Assembly (NCBI RefSeq): GCF_947179165.1
Contig: NC_077242.1
Location: 39,998,097 to 40,062,096, forward strand
DNA from: Solanum dulcamara
Lineage: Eukaryota > Streptophyta > Magnoliopsida > Solanales > Solanaceae
Direction: 5' to 3'
Length of the DNA stretch: 64,000 bases
Part shown: in pieces, positions 12,694-24,149 of the stretch
How positions within the stretch are numbered: the stretch's first letter is position 1
Layout: the number at the start of each line of letters is the position of its first letter
Notes under the pieces: generated by a model
What the model was told of the DNA's origin: nothing
The model's input: the letters and a program-made list of their open reading frames with translations, nothing else
The model's database searches: none
Position numbers and translations under genes: made by a program

Positions 12694-13404
12694 GTGACTG
12701 TCACGACCCAAAATGGGCCGTGAGTGGTACCCACACTTAACCTCCTAGGTGGTAGAACCAACGATGTGAACCCCAACTTATAAAGTATAATAATAACGTG
12801 GAAGCTCAAACTTATAAAGTAAGAAATAACAATCCACAAGAGTTTACTACATAACGTTCCCCAAAATCTAAAAGTCATCACATCAAGGACATATAATTCT
12901 AAATACTAAGTCTAGAATGTCAAACACTAAAATAAAATAAGTGACATAGTTCGTGTCCGAACACTAAGGACATCATGTCATGACTAAGAGAATCCATCAC
13001 GAGCTAGAAGGATAGCTCGCCCTTAAATCCGATGAACTTGATACGGACTAGAGCTGAGGTCGAGTCGAAGTTTATGGAACACTCGCTGCACTCCACAAAA
13101 TAAAACAAAGAAAGATACAAGTAGGGGTCAGTACAGGACAACATGTACTGAGTAGGTATCATCGGCCGACTCAAAATAGGAATCAATATGCAATAAGTAA
13201 TAGTGGAAAATCAACCGTAGCACTTAATATGTGGCAACCAACAAGATCAAGATCAAGTGACAACACAATGAACAATTTCATAACCAATCAATAATATCAA
13301 GATCACACAGGAGGACTCATGCCTTCACATCACACTCTTTTGGAAAATGAGTTATTGGAGATTGGGTAGCATTAAGTCATTTTAAATTGTTCTCCTTTTA
13401 TATT

Positions 13405-13565
13405 ACCGTGCCGGAACGTGACACCCGATCTAATAATACCGTGTCGGAACGTGACACCCGATCCAATAATATCATGTCAGAACGTGACACCCGATCTAAA
13501 TATACCGTACCGGAACGTGACACCCGATCCAAATATACCGTGTCGGAACGTGACACCCGATCCAA
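13405..13565. repeat. 36-bp subrepeats in left LTR of C
   Basis: Five units carry 'ggaacgtgacacccgatc', separated by 'yaaatataccgtgyc' or 'taataataccgtgtc' spacers. The copy in the right LTR (19455-19613) has the same number of units. Confidence 0.85.
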
Positions 13566-14263
13566 ATTAATTTATCATTCTTCATGATTACAATCTACTT
13601 CATTAACAATATTTTATCAAGCCTTCTTTATTGAAGACACCATTTTTGATAAGGCAAGTTCAAGATTATGGATTTCATGGCCTCGGGATTTCAGACCAAT
13701 CACAACAACATATCAACCATCCAAACCACAACAATTAAATGCGTAGTAAACTTCACACATTACTCAATGAATATCAATCACTATTAAGAGTCTATCTATG
13801 ATATAGAATAAAAACCATAACCTACCTCAACTGAAGAACTGAAGTCAAGCAAGCTAATCCACCAATGTCTTTCCTTTCTTTGGAGCCTCAGAACGTTTCC
13901 AATCTATCAAATATATAATATTTATAAGTAAACTAGTTCGTAGGCACCAATATTATTTATATGTTTAACCTAGACCCCACAACAAACTCAACTCTATAAT
14001 CAATTCTCTAAAATTCAAGCCTAGGGTTAAGTCTCAATTTTCTCAAATATCATCTACCTAATAGATAAAAATATATCATCTACACCTAATCATTAATTAA
14101 TGATAGAAACTAAAATTCGGTGCCCTCAGAACACCCAAAACAATTAGAACGTTAAAATAACCATGAAAAGTTTGCACTTTCAATTTCTCATCCACTTCAA
14201 TTATTAATATAATAATACTATGACCATTTATCCATATATAAAATCATAGGGATTAGGAATTGG

Positions 14264-14301
<38 letters not shown>
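14264..14301. repeat. (TA)n microsatellite in left LTR of C
   Basis: About 19 TA units, against about 11 at the same site in the right LTR (20313-20335). The difference arose after insertion. Confidence 0.85.
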
Positions 14302-14303
<2 letters not shown>

Positions 14304-14807
14304 CTTTACCTGAAGAAGCCTTCAATTGTTCCTAATAAAGAAAACTAAAATTTGTTCCTATCCAAAAACCAAAAACGAGCAGTGACTACTTTAGCACCTA
14401 AAATTTCTTAGATTTTTTGTTCCTTTTTCCCTCAAGTCAACAATACAACATACTAATACATCCTTATAACATTACACGGATTTCAGTGGTTACCTTGGGC
14501 TGCTTCTGTCGTCCGCAGGTATGTTTCTTCTTCTCTCTTTTCTCATTTCAGTTTTGTGTAGTAATGAACAATTAAAATATTAAACCCTATTCCACTTTAT
14601 TTTAAATAAATATAGAATAAGTGGTATAGAGTACTAATTAAATTATCAACTTAGCCCATTAATTAAATTAGTTATTTAAATTTACCCCTTAATTAAATAA
14701 CCTTAGTTATCAATTAGTCCAAAGTACCCACTAAAAATTTACGGGATGAGTCTTTTATGAAATAAAAAGTCATAGTATACAAAACGACCTAAAGGGTCGT
14801 TATAACA

Positions 14808-14840
14808 GATACCAATTTACCTACCGTTCGTCCTCGAATG
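14808..14840 (-). promoter_or_regulatory. Pol-end / polypurine region of element C
   Basis: On the minus strand the conserved 'cattcgaggacgaacggt' block at the end of the polyprotein leads into the 3' LTR boundary at 14807. This block marks the 3' end of pol in several Ty3 elements here (also 49193-49230 and 57640-57674). A clean purine run is not preserved. Confidence 0.45.
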
Positions 14841-16124
14841 GTCAAAAGAAGAGTGAGGATAGAAAATGGTACCTGACTTGACGAACAAATGTGGATATTT
14901 TCCACGCATGTCAGCCTCAATCTCCCAAGTGGACTCCTCAACCAGACGATTCTTCCATTGAACCTTCATAGAAGCAATCTCTCTTGACCTCAACTTGCGG
15001 ACCTCCCTATCAAGAATAGCTACAGGCTCCTCCTCATAAGACAAATTCTCATCAAGCAAGACTGAATCCCAATGAATAACCCTAGGCGCACTCCAGACAA
15101 ACCTGGAGGTAAAGCCAATTCATAGGCCACCTCTCCAACACGCTTAAAAACTTCAAACAACCCAATATACCTCGGACTAAGCTTACCTCGCTTACCGAAT
15201 CTCACCACACCCTTCATGGGTGAAACCTTCAACAACACTTACTCTCCCTCCATAAACTCCATGTCCCTGACCTTTCGGTCTGCATACCCCTTCTGCCTGC
15301 TCTGAGCTGCTAGAAGCTTCTCCTGAATGATTTTCACCTTCTCTAACGATTCCCTCAAAAGATCAGTTCCCCAAGGTCTCACCTCAAAATGCATCAAACC
15401 AACCAATAGGAGACCTACATCTCCTCCCATACAACACCTCAAACGGAGCCATATCAATACTCGAGTGATAGCTATTATTATACGAGAACCCTGCCAGGGG
15501 TAGGAACTGATCCCAATGACCACCAAAATCTATCACGCATGCACGAAGCATATCCTCCAGCACTTGAATTGTCCTCTCAGACTGCCCATCAGTCTGAGGG
15601 TGAAATGCAGTACTAAGATCCAATCTAGTACCTAACTCAGCATGCAAAGTCCTCCAAAAGTTAGAAGTAAATTGTGTACCTCTATCTGATATGATAGAAA
15701 CCGGAACTCCATGTAATCGAACAACCTCGCGGATATAGAGTTTGGCTAACTTCTCTGCATCATAAGTCACCTTGACTGGAATGAAGTGAGCAGACTTAGT
15801 TAACCTGTCAACAATCACCCATATATAATCAAACTTACCCAATGTCTTTGGAAGTCCAACCACAAAATCCATTGCAATCTTTTCCCACTTCCATTCAGGA
15901 ATGGGCATTCTTTGAAGTGTCCCTCCAGGCCTTTGGTGTTCATATTTTACCTGCTGACAATTTGGACAATGGGCAACAAAATCAGCAATGTCACGCTTTA
16001 TTCTGCTCCACCAATAATGTTGTCTCAGATCGCGATACATCTTGGTTGCACCAGGATGTATAGAGTACCTCGAACTATGAGCCTCTGCAAGAATAGTCTG
16101 GATCAAAGTATCAATACGGGGCAT
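14817..16124 (-). pseudogene. Integrase plus chromodomain of element C, frameshifted
   Basis: The integrase core is open from 16124 to 15384. It has the zinc-binding His/His and Cys-X2-Cys (PNCQQ) near its start, then the catalytic acidic residues in [16 protein letters not shown] and QSERT. It shifts frame near 15395-15420 and continues to 15239, where an in-frame stop lies just before the SPMKGVVRFG/LSPRYIG C-terminal motif (15020-15238). A deletion of roughly 15-20 codons plus a further frame change near 15100 leads into the chromodomain part (14817-15059), with EEEPVAILDREV and ESTWEIEADM. In chromoviruses the chromodomain guides integration toward heterochromatin. It could not make a working protein. 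Confidence 0.85.
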
Positions 16125-17121
16125 ACATACCCGCCCATTTAATCCTCAAGACGCCTTCCTCATCGATCACAGCCTCTTTGGCCTCTCCTTGCAAGACCAT
16201 ATCACGAATCTGGCTCAGCTTCTCATCATCAAACTGCTTTTCTTTAATCTTGTCAAGGAAAGAACTTGCCTCCACACAGGCCAAGAATCCTCCTTTCTCG
16301 GTTACTTCCAGCCTTATAAAGTCATTAGCCAGAGTTTGAACCTCTCTAGCTAATGGACGTTTAGAAACCTGCAAATCAGCTAAACTTTCCATGCTCCCTG
16401 CTTTTCTGCTCAAGGCATCAGCCACTACATTAGCTTTTTCTGAATAATAAAGAATAGTGATATCATATCTTTTAGCAATTTTATCCACCTCATCTGCCTC
16501 AAATTCAAGTCTCTTTGAGTAGATCAATATATCATCAATAAAAATAATAACAAAGAGATCTAAATATGGCTTAAAGATTCCATTTATCAAACCCATGAAA
16601 GTAGCAAGCATATTTGTAAGCCCAAAAGATATTACCAAGAATTCATAGTGTCCATACCTAGTTCAAAAAGTAGTCTTCGGTACATAGGCTGCCCGTATTT
16701 TCAGCTGATGGTAACCGGACCTCAAATTAATTTTTGAGAAAACACAAGCACCCTCAAACTGATCGAATAAATCATCAATGCGAGGAAGGGGATACCTATT
16801 TTTAATAGTCACCTTGTTCAACTGCCTGTAATCTATGCACATACGAAGGCCACCATCCTTCTTCTTCACGAATAAAATTGGAGCACTCCAAGAAGAGGCA
16901 CTCGGTCTAATAAAACCTTTACCTAACAACTCCTGAAGTTGGGTCTTCAACTCCCTCAACTCAGTCGGGGCCATTCTATAAGGTGGAATGGAAATAGGGC
17001 GAGTACCGGGCTCCAGGTCGATACAAAAATCTATATCCCTATCAGGTGGCATACCAGGTAAGTCTGCGGGAAAAACATCCATAAACTCACACACTATAGA
17101 AATAGACTCAATCGATGGCAC
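16111..17121 (-). pseudogene. Reverse transcriptase with internal deletion into RNase H, element C
   Basis: RT starts at about 17121 with the [20 protein letters not shown] block, then [18 protein letters not shown] and [13 protein letters not shown] stop at about 16661-16663 interrupts it before the catalytic FIDDILIYS at about 16520. Directly after this motif the frame joins the end of RNase H ([11 protein letters not shown]), so the RT thumb and most of RNase H, normally 200 or more residues, are gone without loss of frame. The segment then runs through a linker into integrase, with a frameshift at about 16115. Confidence 0.86.
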
Positions 17122-17235
17122 TTCAGAACTATCATCCCTGAGATGTGCTAGAAAGGTTAAACAACCCTTACTTACTAACCTCTTAGCATGAAGAAAAGAG
17201 ATAATCCGAACTGAAGAGGGAAGATAGTCACCATT

Positions 17236-17571
17236 CTATACCAATTGATCCGTCTCAGGCTTGGCTAATGTCACAGTCTTAGCATTGCAATCTAAGATAG
17301 CAAAATTTGGAGAGAGCCAAGTCATACCCAAGATTACATCAAAGTCAACCATCTCCAGAATAATTAAATCTACATAAGTTCTGCTCTCCATAAAAGTCAC
17401 AAGGCAAGACCTATACACTTTCTCAACTAGCACAGACTTACCAACAGTAGTAGAAACACGAATAGGCATGTTAAGTAAGTCACAATGTAAACCAAGTCCG
17501 TCAACAAATGTGGAAGATACATAAAAAAATGTGGATCCAGGATCAAACAATACAAAGCCAAGCGATCGCAT
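17236..17571 (-). pseudogene. Aspartic protease region of element C
   Basis: The frame holds the retropepsin site as LFDPGSTF, the form often seen in Tekay/Del-type plant elements, and ends with the conserved FDVILGMTWLS block. It is in the same frame as the RT. A stop at about 17233-17235 separates the two. Upstream gag and zinc knuckle cannot be recognised. Confidence 0.8.
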
Positions 17572-18730
17572 ACCAGAAGAGTACCTATGAATAACAGCAT
17601 TGAATGTCTCTACCTCTGACCTCTCGAGGAAAGCATAACAATGGGCTCTGTAGCAAAGCTATCTAGCTTCACCCCCTCCACCTCTATCACAAAATCAACC
17701 ACTTTTAAAGGTCTAACCTAATTTTATATGCACGTTCTTACTAAAATCTTCGATTGCCTTTACCCAAGTTTACTTGTTGGGTCTTCTTGTACCCATAATC
17801 TTGTTGTTCCCATACCGATCCACTTTTTTAGAGCTTACGACGAAGTCACCAATCCTTATTTAGAATCTTTGGAATATACTCAACAACCTAAACGCATTAA
17901 TCGTATCTAAGATCTACCCCTAGAACATAATATACCTATCAAAAAGACCTTACCTCAAATAATCCACACCTTCTTACTCATTGAATAACTACAAAACATT
18001 ATCAAATTTGACCCATTCTATCTCTATCACAAGCGATATATATTCTTTCATAGGCCAGGTCGCTAGCAGAAGTAACACAATCCATAATCTAACCAAGTAA
18101 GCATCGATATCATTATAGTAGTGATATCCTGACCCTTTTTGATATACACTCAATCTATGAAATTGCAATAGAGATTCTGACCACAATCCTTTCACAAAGT
18201 GGCAAAATCCATTTTTCTGGACTGAAGCAAAGTTGCATATTTGGATAAGGCATGAAACCTCATCTCACAGGTTACAACGAATATCTTTCCTTGCTCTATA
18301 TTTTGAAACTCATCTCCCCTCTTGTCCCTCTAGGTCCGGGGGATATACTTTTCTATGAAGAAGTCAGAAGACGTTGCCTAGCTGTCTGATCTCTGCCCCT
18401 GGTGGGCTTTCTCCTGTGACCTCTACCATGATCTCTCGTCACTAACCCCCTCTAGCTACAACCCTAATGGCTGGCTTAGGCGATGCTATTGTTTTAGTAC
18501 TGAACATTTGAGAAAATAGAGTGAAGAAGGTCAGATACCAATTTGTATCACCTAGATACCAATTTGTATCACCTAGATACCAATTGGATTCAAGTAATAA
18601 CACAAAAGAAAGAAGGAATGGAGTTTTCCTAAAGTCCCGTAGCCTCTCGAAGAAAAGTAAAGGCGTCCCCGTACCGTTCCGTAAGACTCTACTAGACCTG
18701 TCCTTGTGTGATGAGATCACCGAACCTAAA
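17572..18730 (-). other. Decayed gag and leader region of element C
   Basis: No gag domain or zinc knuckle is recognisable. Reverse-strand 18400-18480 reads as Arg/Gly-rich codons, which fits a chromovirus gag start, but stops interrupt it. A plus-strand frame at 17728-17910 and a minus frame at 17989-18195 have no known domain; part of 17700-18190 may be foreign filler replacing gag. 18532-18590 has a tandem repeat. Confidence 0.4.
18532..18590. repeat. Tandem 'agataccaatttgtatcacct' units in C leader
   Basis: Two full copies and one partial copy of a 21-bp unit lie about 150 bp from the primer-binding site. Similar 'gataccaatt' motifs occur in the leader of element D (2510-2640). Confidence 0.75.
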
Positions 18731-18742
18731 GCTCTGATACCA
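18731..18742 (-). promoter_or_regulatory. Primer-binding site of element C
   Basis: Reverse complement is TGGTATCAGAGC, the exact complement of plant initiator tRNA-Met 3' end, four bases from the 5' LTR end at 18747. Confidence 0.9.
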
Positions 18743-19454
18743 AGTTTGTCACGACCCAAAATGGGCCGTGAGTGGTACCCACACTTAACCTCCTAGGTGG
18801 TAGAACCAACGATGTGAACCCCAACTTATAAAGTATAATAATAACGCGGAAGCTCAAACTTATAAAGTAAGAAATAACAATCCACAAGAGTTTACTACAT
18901 AACGTTCCCCAAAATCTAAAAGTCATCACATCAAGGACATATAATTCTAAATACTAAGTCTAGAATGTCAAACACTAAAATAAAATAAGTGACATAGTTC
19001 GTGTCCGAACACTAAGGACATCATGTCATGACTAAGAGAATTCATCACGAGCTAGAAGAATAGCTCGCCCTTAAATCCGATGAACTTGATACGGACTAGA
19101 GCTGAGGTCGAGTCGAAGTTTATGGAACACTCGTTGCACTCCACAAAATAAAACAAAGAAAGATACAAGTAGGGGTCAGTACAGGACAACATGTACTGAG
19201 TAGGTATCATCGGCCGACTCAAAATAGGAATCAATATGCAATAAGTAATAGCGGAAAATCAACCGTAGCACTTAATATGTGGCAACCAACAAGATCAAGA
19301 TCAAGTGACAACACAATGAACAATTTCATAACCAATCAATAATATCAAGATCACACAGGAGGACTCATGCCTCCACATCACACTCTTTTGGAAAATGAGT
19401 TATTGGAGATTGGGTAGCATTAAGTCATTTTAAATTATTCTCCTTTTATATTAC

Positions 19455-19613
19455 CGTGCCGGAACGTGACACCCGATCTAATAATACCGTGTCGGAACGT
19501 GACACCCGATCCAATAATATCATGTCGGAACGTGACACCCGATCTAAATATACCATACCGGAATGTGACACCCGATCCAAATATACCGTGTCGGAACGTG
19601 ACACCCGATTCAA
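19455..19613. repeat. 36-bp subrepeats in right LTR of C
   Basis: Five units match those at 13405-13565, with a few substitutions. Confidence 0.85.
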
Positions 19614-20312
19614 ATTAATTTATCATTCTTCATGATTACATTCCACTTCATTAACAATATTTTATCAAGCCTTCTTTATTCAAGACACCATTTTTGATAA
19701 GGCAAGTTCAAGATTATGGATTTCATGGCCTCGGGATTTTAGACCAATCACAACAACATATCAACCATCCAAACCACAACAATTAAATGCGTAGTAAACT
19801 TCACACATTACTCAATGAATATCAATCACTATTAAGAGTCTATCTATGATATAGAATAAAAACCATAACCTACCTCAACCGAAGAACTGAAGTCAAGCAA
19901 GCTAATCCACCAATGTCTTTCCTTTCTTTGGAGCCTCAGAACATTTCCAATCTATCAAATATATAATATTTATAAGTAAACTAGTCCGTAGGCACCAATA
20001 TTATTTATATGTTTAACCTAGACCCCACAACAAACTCAACTCTATAATCAATTCTCTAAAATTCAAGCCTAGGGTTAAGTCTCAATTTTCTCAAATATCA
20101 TCTACCTAATAGATAAAAATATATCATCTACACCTAATCATTAATTAATGATAGAAACTAAAATTCGGTGCCCTCAGAACACCCAAAACAATTAGAACGT
20201 TAAAATAACCATGAAAAGTTTGCACTTTCAATTTCTCATCCACTTCAATTATTAATATAATAATACTATGACCATTTATCCATATATAAAATCATAGGGA
20301 TTAGGAATTGGT

Positions 20313-20335
20313 TATATATATATATATATATATAT
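20313..20335. repeat. (TA)n microsatellite in right LTR of C
   Basis: About 11 TA units at the site that has about 19 in the left LTR. Confidence 0.85.
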
Positions 20336-21176
20336 TCCTTTACCTGAAGAAGCCTTCAATTGTTCCTAATAAAGAAAACTAAAATTTGTTCCTATCCAAA
20401 AACCAAAAACGAGCAGTGACTACTTTAGCACCTAAAATTTCTTAGATTTTTTGTTCCTTTTTCCCTCAAGTCAACAATACAACATACTAATACATCCTTA
20501 TAACATTACACGGATTTCAGTGGTTACCTTGGGCTGCTTCTGTCGTCCGCAGGTATGTTTCTTCTTCTCTCTTTTCTCATTTCAGTTTTGTGTAGTAATG
20601 AACAATTAAAATATTAAACCCTATTCCGCTTTATTTTAAATAAATATAGAATAAGTGGTATAGAGTACTAATTAAATTATCAACTTAGCCCATTAATTAA
20701 ATTAGTTATTTAAATTTACCCCTTAATTAAATAACCTTAGTTATCAATTAGTCCAAAGTACCCACTAAAAATTTACGGGATAAGTCTTTTATGAAATAAA
20801 AAGTCATAGTATACAAAACGACCTAAAGGGTCATTACAGTGACACACATACCAAAATTAACAAAAATAATTTGGCAAATTCAAGGCGAATTTTAGAAAAA
20901 ATGGAGGTTTTAGACCCAAAAATACAAAAGGTTTTATGATTTTGAACAGAATCCACAATAATATAGCAAAAAATAAACTTATCATCAAACTAACTTCAGA
21001 CCACATTGAATTCAATTAGGCTAGAATTGAAATGAATTGGATAAAAAGGACAATGCTTAAATAAAATAGAGGAAAATTGAATAGATTGCTACCTAATTAA
21101 TAACCATAATATATATATTGAATAAGGAACATCATAAACTTTGTCAAGTATATATATAATAGTACTAAAATAGAAG

Positions 21177-21216
<40 letters not shown>
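21177..21216. repeat. (AT)n microsatellite in LTR A
   Basis: About 20 AT units in the distal part of LTR A, with no gene nearby. Confidence 0.85.
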
Positions 21217-21223
<7 letters not shown>

Positions 21224-21541
21224 ATAAACTTAATTAAGTAATATTTTACATATAAAGAAAATACACACATACACATAATCTATATTAAATAGACACATAA
21301 AAATATTTGAACGTATGAAGCTTGTTATTTTTTTTAAAATAAAAATAATAAAGATAAAAGTAATACTATTAATAAATAGCAAAAATATTATAAGTTATGA
21401 ATGCCAAAATATACGATTTATTGGTTAAACTAAATATAAACTCACTTACTTAATAAAGAAATATTTTTAAAAAAATGTCTATTTATTAAGACAACAATCC
21501 AAAAAGTAGTTATATAGATTGGTCAAAATTGAGTGTCAACA

Positions 21542-22165
21542 TGTAATATACCATATATGTAAACAAAAGCAAATACATCACGTCATACAATTTTCTTGCA
21601 CTTTGAGCTCCTTTGAAGTTAGGAGTTCTTTTATTTATATGAATTTTAAATAAAATTTTTGATTACTTTTCAACTTCAAATTATCACTTTAGGTTTATGC
21701 TTTAGTAACTAATTATCATTTTAGCTGGATAAAAAAATAAAAAAAAAAGTAGAAGAATGGGACTCAATAATTAATGCAATATTGTCGTTGGAATAAAAAA
21801 AAAGTAGAATAGGTTAGATCATGAGATTTTAAAATTGATATAATCATTAAAATAAAATATGCATGCGAAACACATCATACACCAAAAATATTATTTAGAA
21901 AAAAAATCAAACTAAATAAATTATTATATTAAACATTAACATGTTTATAAGTACAAAATATTATATAAATAATTTAATTAGTTTTCTCATCTTTGCAAGT
22001 TCATATACAGTATATTTAACTATTTCATTAAAGTAATAAAATTTATTTATTTCTATTACATGATTATTGTATCTATTTTAATGATAAGTACTATTTATTT
22101 GCTTTTTCTATATATAATTTTTAATTAACGTGGCACACACATGCAAAACACGTACACAGAACTAG
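21542..22165 (+). other. 3' part of H2 with Helitron-type terminus
   Basis: AT-rich non-coding DNA ends with ACGTG..CACGT stem sequence and 'acacagaactag' at 22154-22165. The next element starts directly with 'tattatattaaaagcacgaag'. Confidence 0.5.
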
Positions 22166-23605
22166 TATTATATTAAAAGCACGAAGGTCCTTAATAATGT
22201 TTTTTGAATTTTTTTCCCTTCACTAAAAAAATTTGCTTTAGACAAAATCATCTTTTCATTCTTTTCCTCAAAATATAATTATTTAATTATCATATTATAT
22301 ATAGAATTTTAAAATTAATTTAAAATATAATTATAAAATATTTGTAACATGTAAGAAAAATATTTAATATTTTAAAATTGAATAATTGCATCCTAATACA
22401 AATCACATGTTCTACTTTAGATTTGTATTAGGACACAATTTAGTCAATTTTTAGTTTGGTCCAATAAGTAATTTAATTGCATTCTTAAAAAAATCATTGG
22501 TTAATAAATTTATTTGGAATGTCTCTTGTAATTATATGAATGGTTCAAATAATATATATGAGATAATAATTAAATTTGTTATATATGATATTTGGGAGAG
22601 AAAGTTATACATAAACTATGCAGTGGTTGTTATTTTCTTTGTTCCAAGTGTACTAACTTTTCTAATAATGAAAAACCCGAAATAGAAAAGAATTTCATCT
22701 TGAGGATTCTTCATCGTCAATCATGGGAGAAAAAGATACAAATAGATTCTAATTAGGAGAGGATGTATGCACTTTCTCTTTCTTTAGGTTTTAGGACACT
22801 TCCTAGAAAGATACACAATTTCCATTCCTTCTGCCTAAGAAAAAGAATATAGCATAGCAATTGCTTTGACTTCAACTATTATATTAATTTAATAATATTT
22901 AATTTAATTTTTCAATTGAATGAATATTGCATTTGTCTCAAAGCAATTGTTGTTCATGCAATTTATTTTTATTATATTTACTTTTTATATTAGTAGATGT
23001 AAAATTTACATGCAATGCTTTCCCTTTTTTCTTTCTTTTTTTAATTTTAATTTATTTTGATTATGTTATATAACTATATTTTGGTATTTTGATTTTAAAA
23101 CTTATTTCTTGAATTAGAAAAGTAAGGTTATAATTAAGTTTAATTTTGATATGCAGAGCTTTTATTTGAATGTTGAACTTATAAATTTAGGGTTATAATC
23201 GATTCTTTCAATTTAAGCTTAACTATTAATTAAGTTTGAAGTCGGATCAAGTACATTATTCATTGTAAATCGAGTTTAATTATTTTTAAAATTAAGAATT
23301 CTAAAATATTTGGTAAGAAATATTAAGAGAATTAATAATTAAGAAATTACTAATGTCGATAGGTGACAAGAGTCCTAAAACATATGAGAAGAACTTGATC
23401 AAATAAATACATGGAGAAGTCTATATAGAAAGGTATAAGGTGAAAATTAAACGGATTATCCATTAAAGTGGTTCTATATATGAGGCAAAAAAAGGGTTGT
23501 CCACTAAAGCAGATCTTGAAAATTTCAGGAAATAAAAGGTAAAATTAGTGAGAGAGAAATATATAAAAAAGATATACAAAAGATAATGTATGTTTAATCC
23601 AATAA
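22166..23605. other. H3 left part, no gene seen
   Basis: AT-rich sequence. The 62-codon frame at 22497-22685 has no domain or codon pattern supporting a gene. No repeats of note were seen. Confidence 0.4.
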
Positions 23606-23761
23606 GGGGTAGATGACATTAAAGATACATTTGATACTGCAGGTCGAGGGTGTTTTGAGGAGAATCAAGAAGCAAGGAAGAGAGTTCTCGAAAATCATAT
23701 TTTACCTCTAAATGATGAAGAGCTATTAAGACAAGTCGATCCAACAGGTATCAATTTCTGA
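23606..23761 (+). other. Unidentified 51-codon reading frame, possible gene fragment
   Basis: It is open from just after TAA (23603-23605) to TGA (23759-23761). The predicted peptide is hydrophilic and balanced, containing DTAGRGCFEENQEARKR and LNDEELLRQVDPTG, unlike the AT-driven frames around it. I do not recognise it. It has no ATG start and may be an exon piece. The copia element inserted ten bases after its stop. Confidence 0.3.
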
Positions 23762-23775
23762 GTTCATGGGGGAGT

Positions 23776-24149
23776 TGTTAACCATATGCAAGCTACCATG
23801 GTTAATAGTTTGTTAGATATGGTTAATAGTTTGTTAGAAGTTAGTTGAAGTTAGTTGAAGTTTGTTAGAGGTTAGTTGTAGGTTGATAGTGACTTGTAAC
23901 TAACTAATCTAACTCTATAAATACAACTCACTCACACCACATGAAAGGTGAGAGTGTATGCATAATGTGATCATTTTGGATAGCAATGTAATCTTCTCTC
24001 TTCTTCTCTTCTTCTCTGCAACTTTCTCTGTTTTCCTTTCTTCTGCTGCACCTGCAGCTTATCTCTTCTTCGACTTCCATTATTCCTTCTCGTCTAACTC
24101 ATCTTGACTCATATAGTCGTATAACAAGACTCCATCACCGAAGTTATCA
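23776..24149 (+). repeat. 5' LTR of copia element
   Basis: 374 bp, TGTTAACC...GTTATCA. It contains tandem 'aagttagttg' repeats near 23836-23880, a TATAAATA box at 23916-23923 and a CT-rich stretch at 23991-24025. Confidence 0.95.
23916..23923 (+). promoter_or_regulatory. TATA box of copia 5' LTR
   Basis: TATAAATA, about 140 bp from the LTR start; the same box is in the 3' LTR at 28913-28920. Transcription would start about 30 bp downstream, in the 'cactcacaccacatg' stretch. Confidence 0.75.

Larger units (their letters stand above)
12699..14807 (-). repeat. 3' LTR of element C
   Basis: The left LTR reads TGTCACGACCC at its left edge and ends in ATAACA at 14807, next to the polypurine region. 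It has five 36-bp subrepeats and a (TA)n run longer than in the other LTR. Apparent frames at 12579-12881, 13004-13186 and 13387-13587 recur in the other LTR or are repeat-derived and are not genes. Confidence 0.88.
12699..20838 (-). mobile_element. Complete Ty3 chromovirus-type element C with 5-bp TSD
   Basis: Two LTRs (12699-14807 and 18747-20838) are about 99% identical by eye, with roughly 20 substitutions. The TSD GTGAC occurs at 12694-12698 and 20839-20843. The primer-binding site is next to the right LTR, so the element runs right to left. The internal 3.9 kb carries protease, RT, a shortened RNase H, integrase and chromodomain in the usual order, but gag is unrecognisable and several lesions break the frame. 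The LTRs say the insertion is young; the body could not have supplied its own proteins, so it was probably mobilised in trans. Confidence 0.9.
18747..20838 (-). repeat. 5' LTR of element C
   Basis: This near-identical partner of 12699-14807 ends in ATTACA before the TSD GTGAC. Differences seen by eye are about 20 substitutions, the shorter TA run and a small indel at the outer end. Frames at 18726-18929 and 19052-19234 mirror those of the other LTR and are not genes. Confidence 0.88.
6652..21541 (-). mobile_element. Large LTR A (~4.7 kb without nested insertions), probably solo
   Basis: The ends TGTTATGTC (6652) and GTGTCAACA (21541) match both ends of LTR B. Flanks are TGTAG (6647-6651) and TGTAA (21542-21546), a TSD with one mismatch. 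The first 240 bp are a close relative of the first 240 bp of B, including GAGTCGCCAC. B (7681-9798) and element C (12699-20838) sit inside it. It holds the 9960-10965 minisatellite. Orientation is taken as minus because TGTTGACACC is the customary start of this plant LTR type; an Ogre/Tat-related origin is likely but unproven. No internal domain or second copy of A was found, hence solo LTR. Confidence 0.6.
6001..22165 (+). mobile_element. Helitron-like element H2, interrupted by LTR elements A, B and C
   Basis: The 5' end 'tactatattaaaagcatgaag' abuts the CTAG of H1. A 3' end with an ACGTG/CACGT stem and CTAG at 22162-22165 is the next such terminus. Removing LTR A (6652-21541) leaves about 1.27 kb (6001-6651 plus 21547-22165). 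Pairing these two ends is inference from order and orientation. The residual sequence is AT-rich with no coding region. Confidence 0.45.

Noticed and set aside
12579..13186. Frames MMTFRFWG... and MIPILSRP... in the left LTR of C (and copies at 18726-19234)
   Set aside because: They occur in both LTRs and carry no domain; LTR sequence only.
13387..13587. Repetitive frame with five RDTRSN-type units
   Set aside because: Translation of the 36-bp LTR subrepeat; no evidence of expression.
14817..17571. Possible endogenous pararetrovirus
   Set aside because: Integrase, chromodomain, LTRs and 5-bp TSD identify a Ty3 retrotransposon; no movement or coat protein features.
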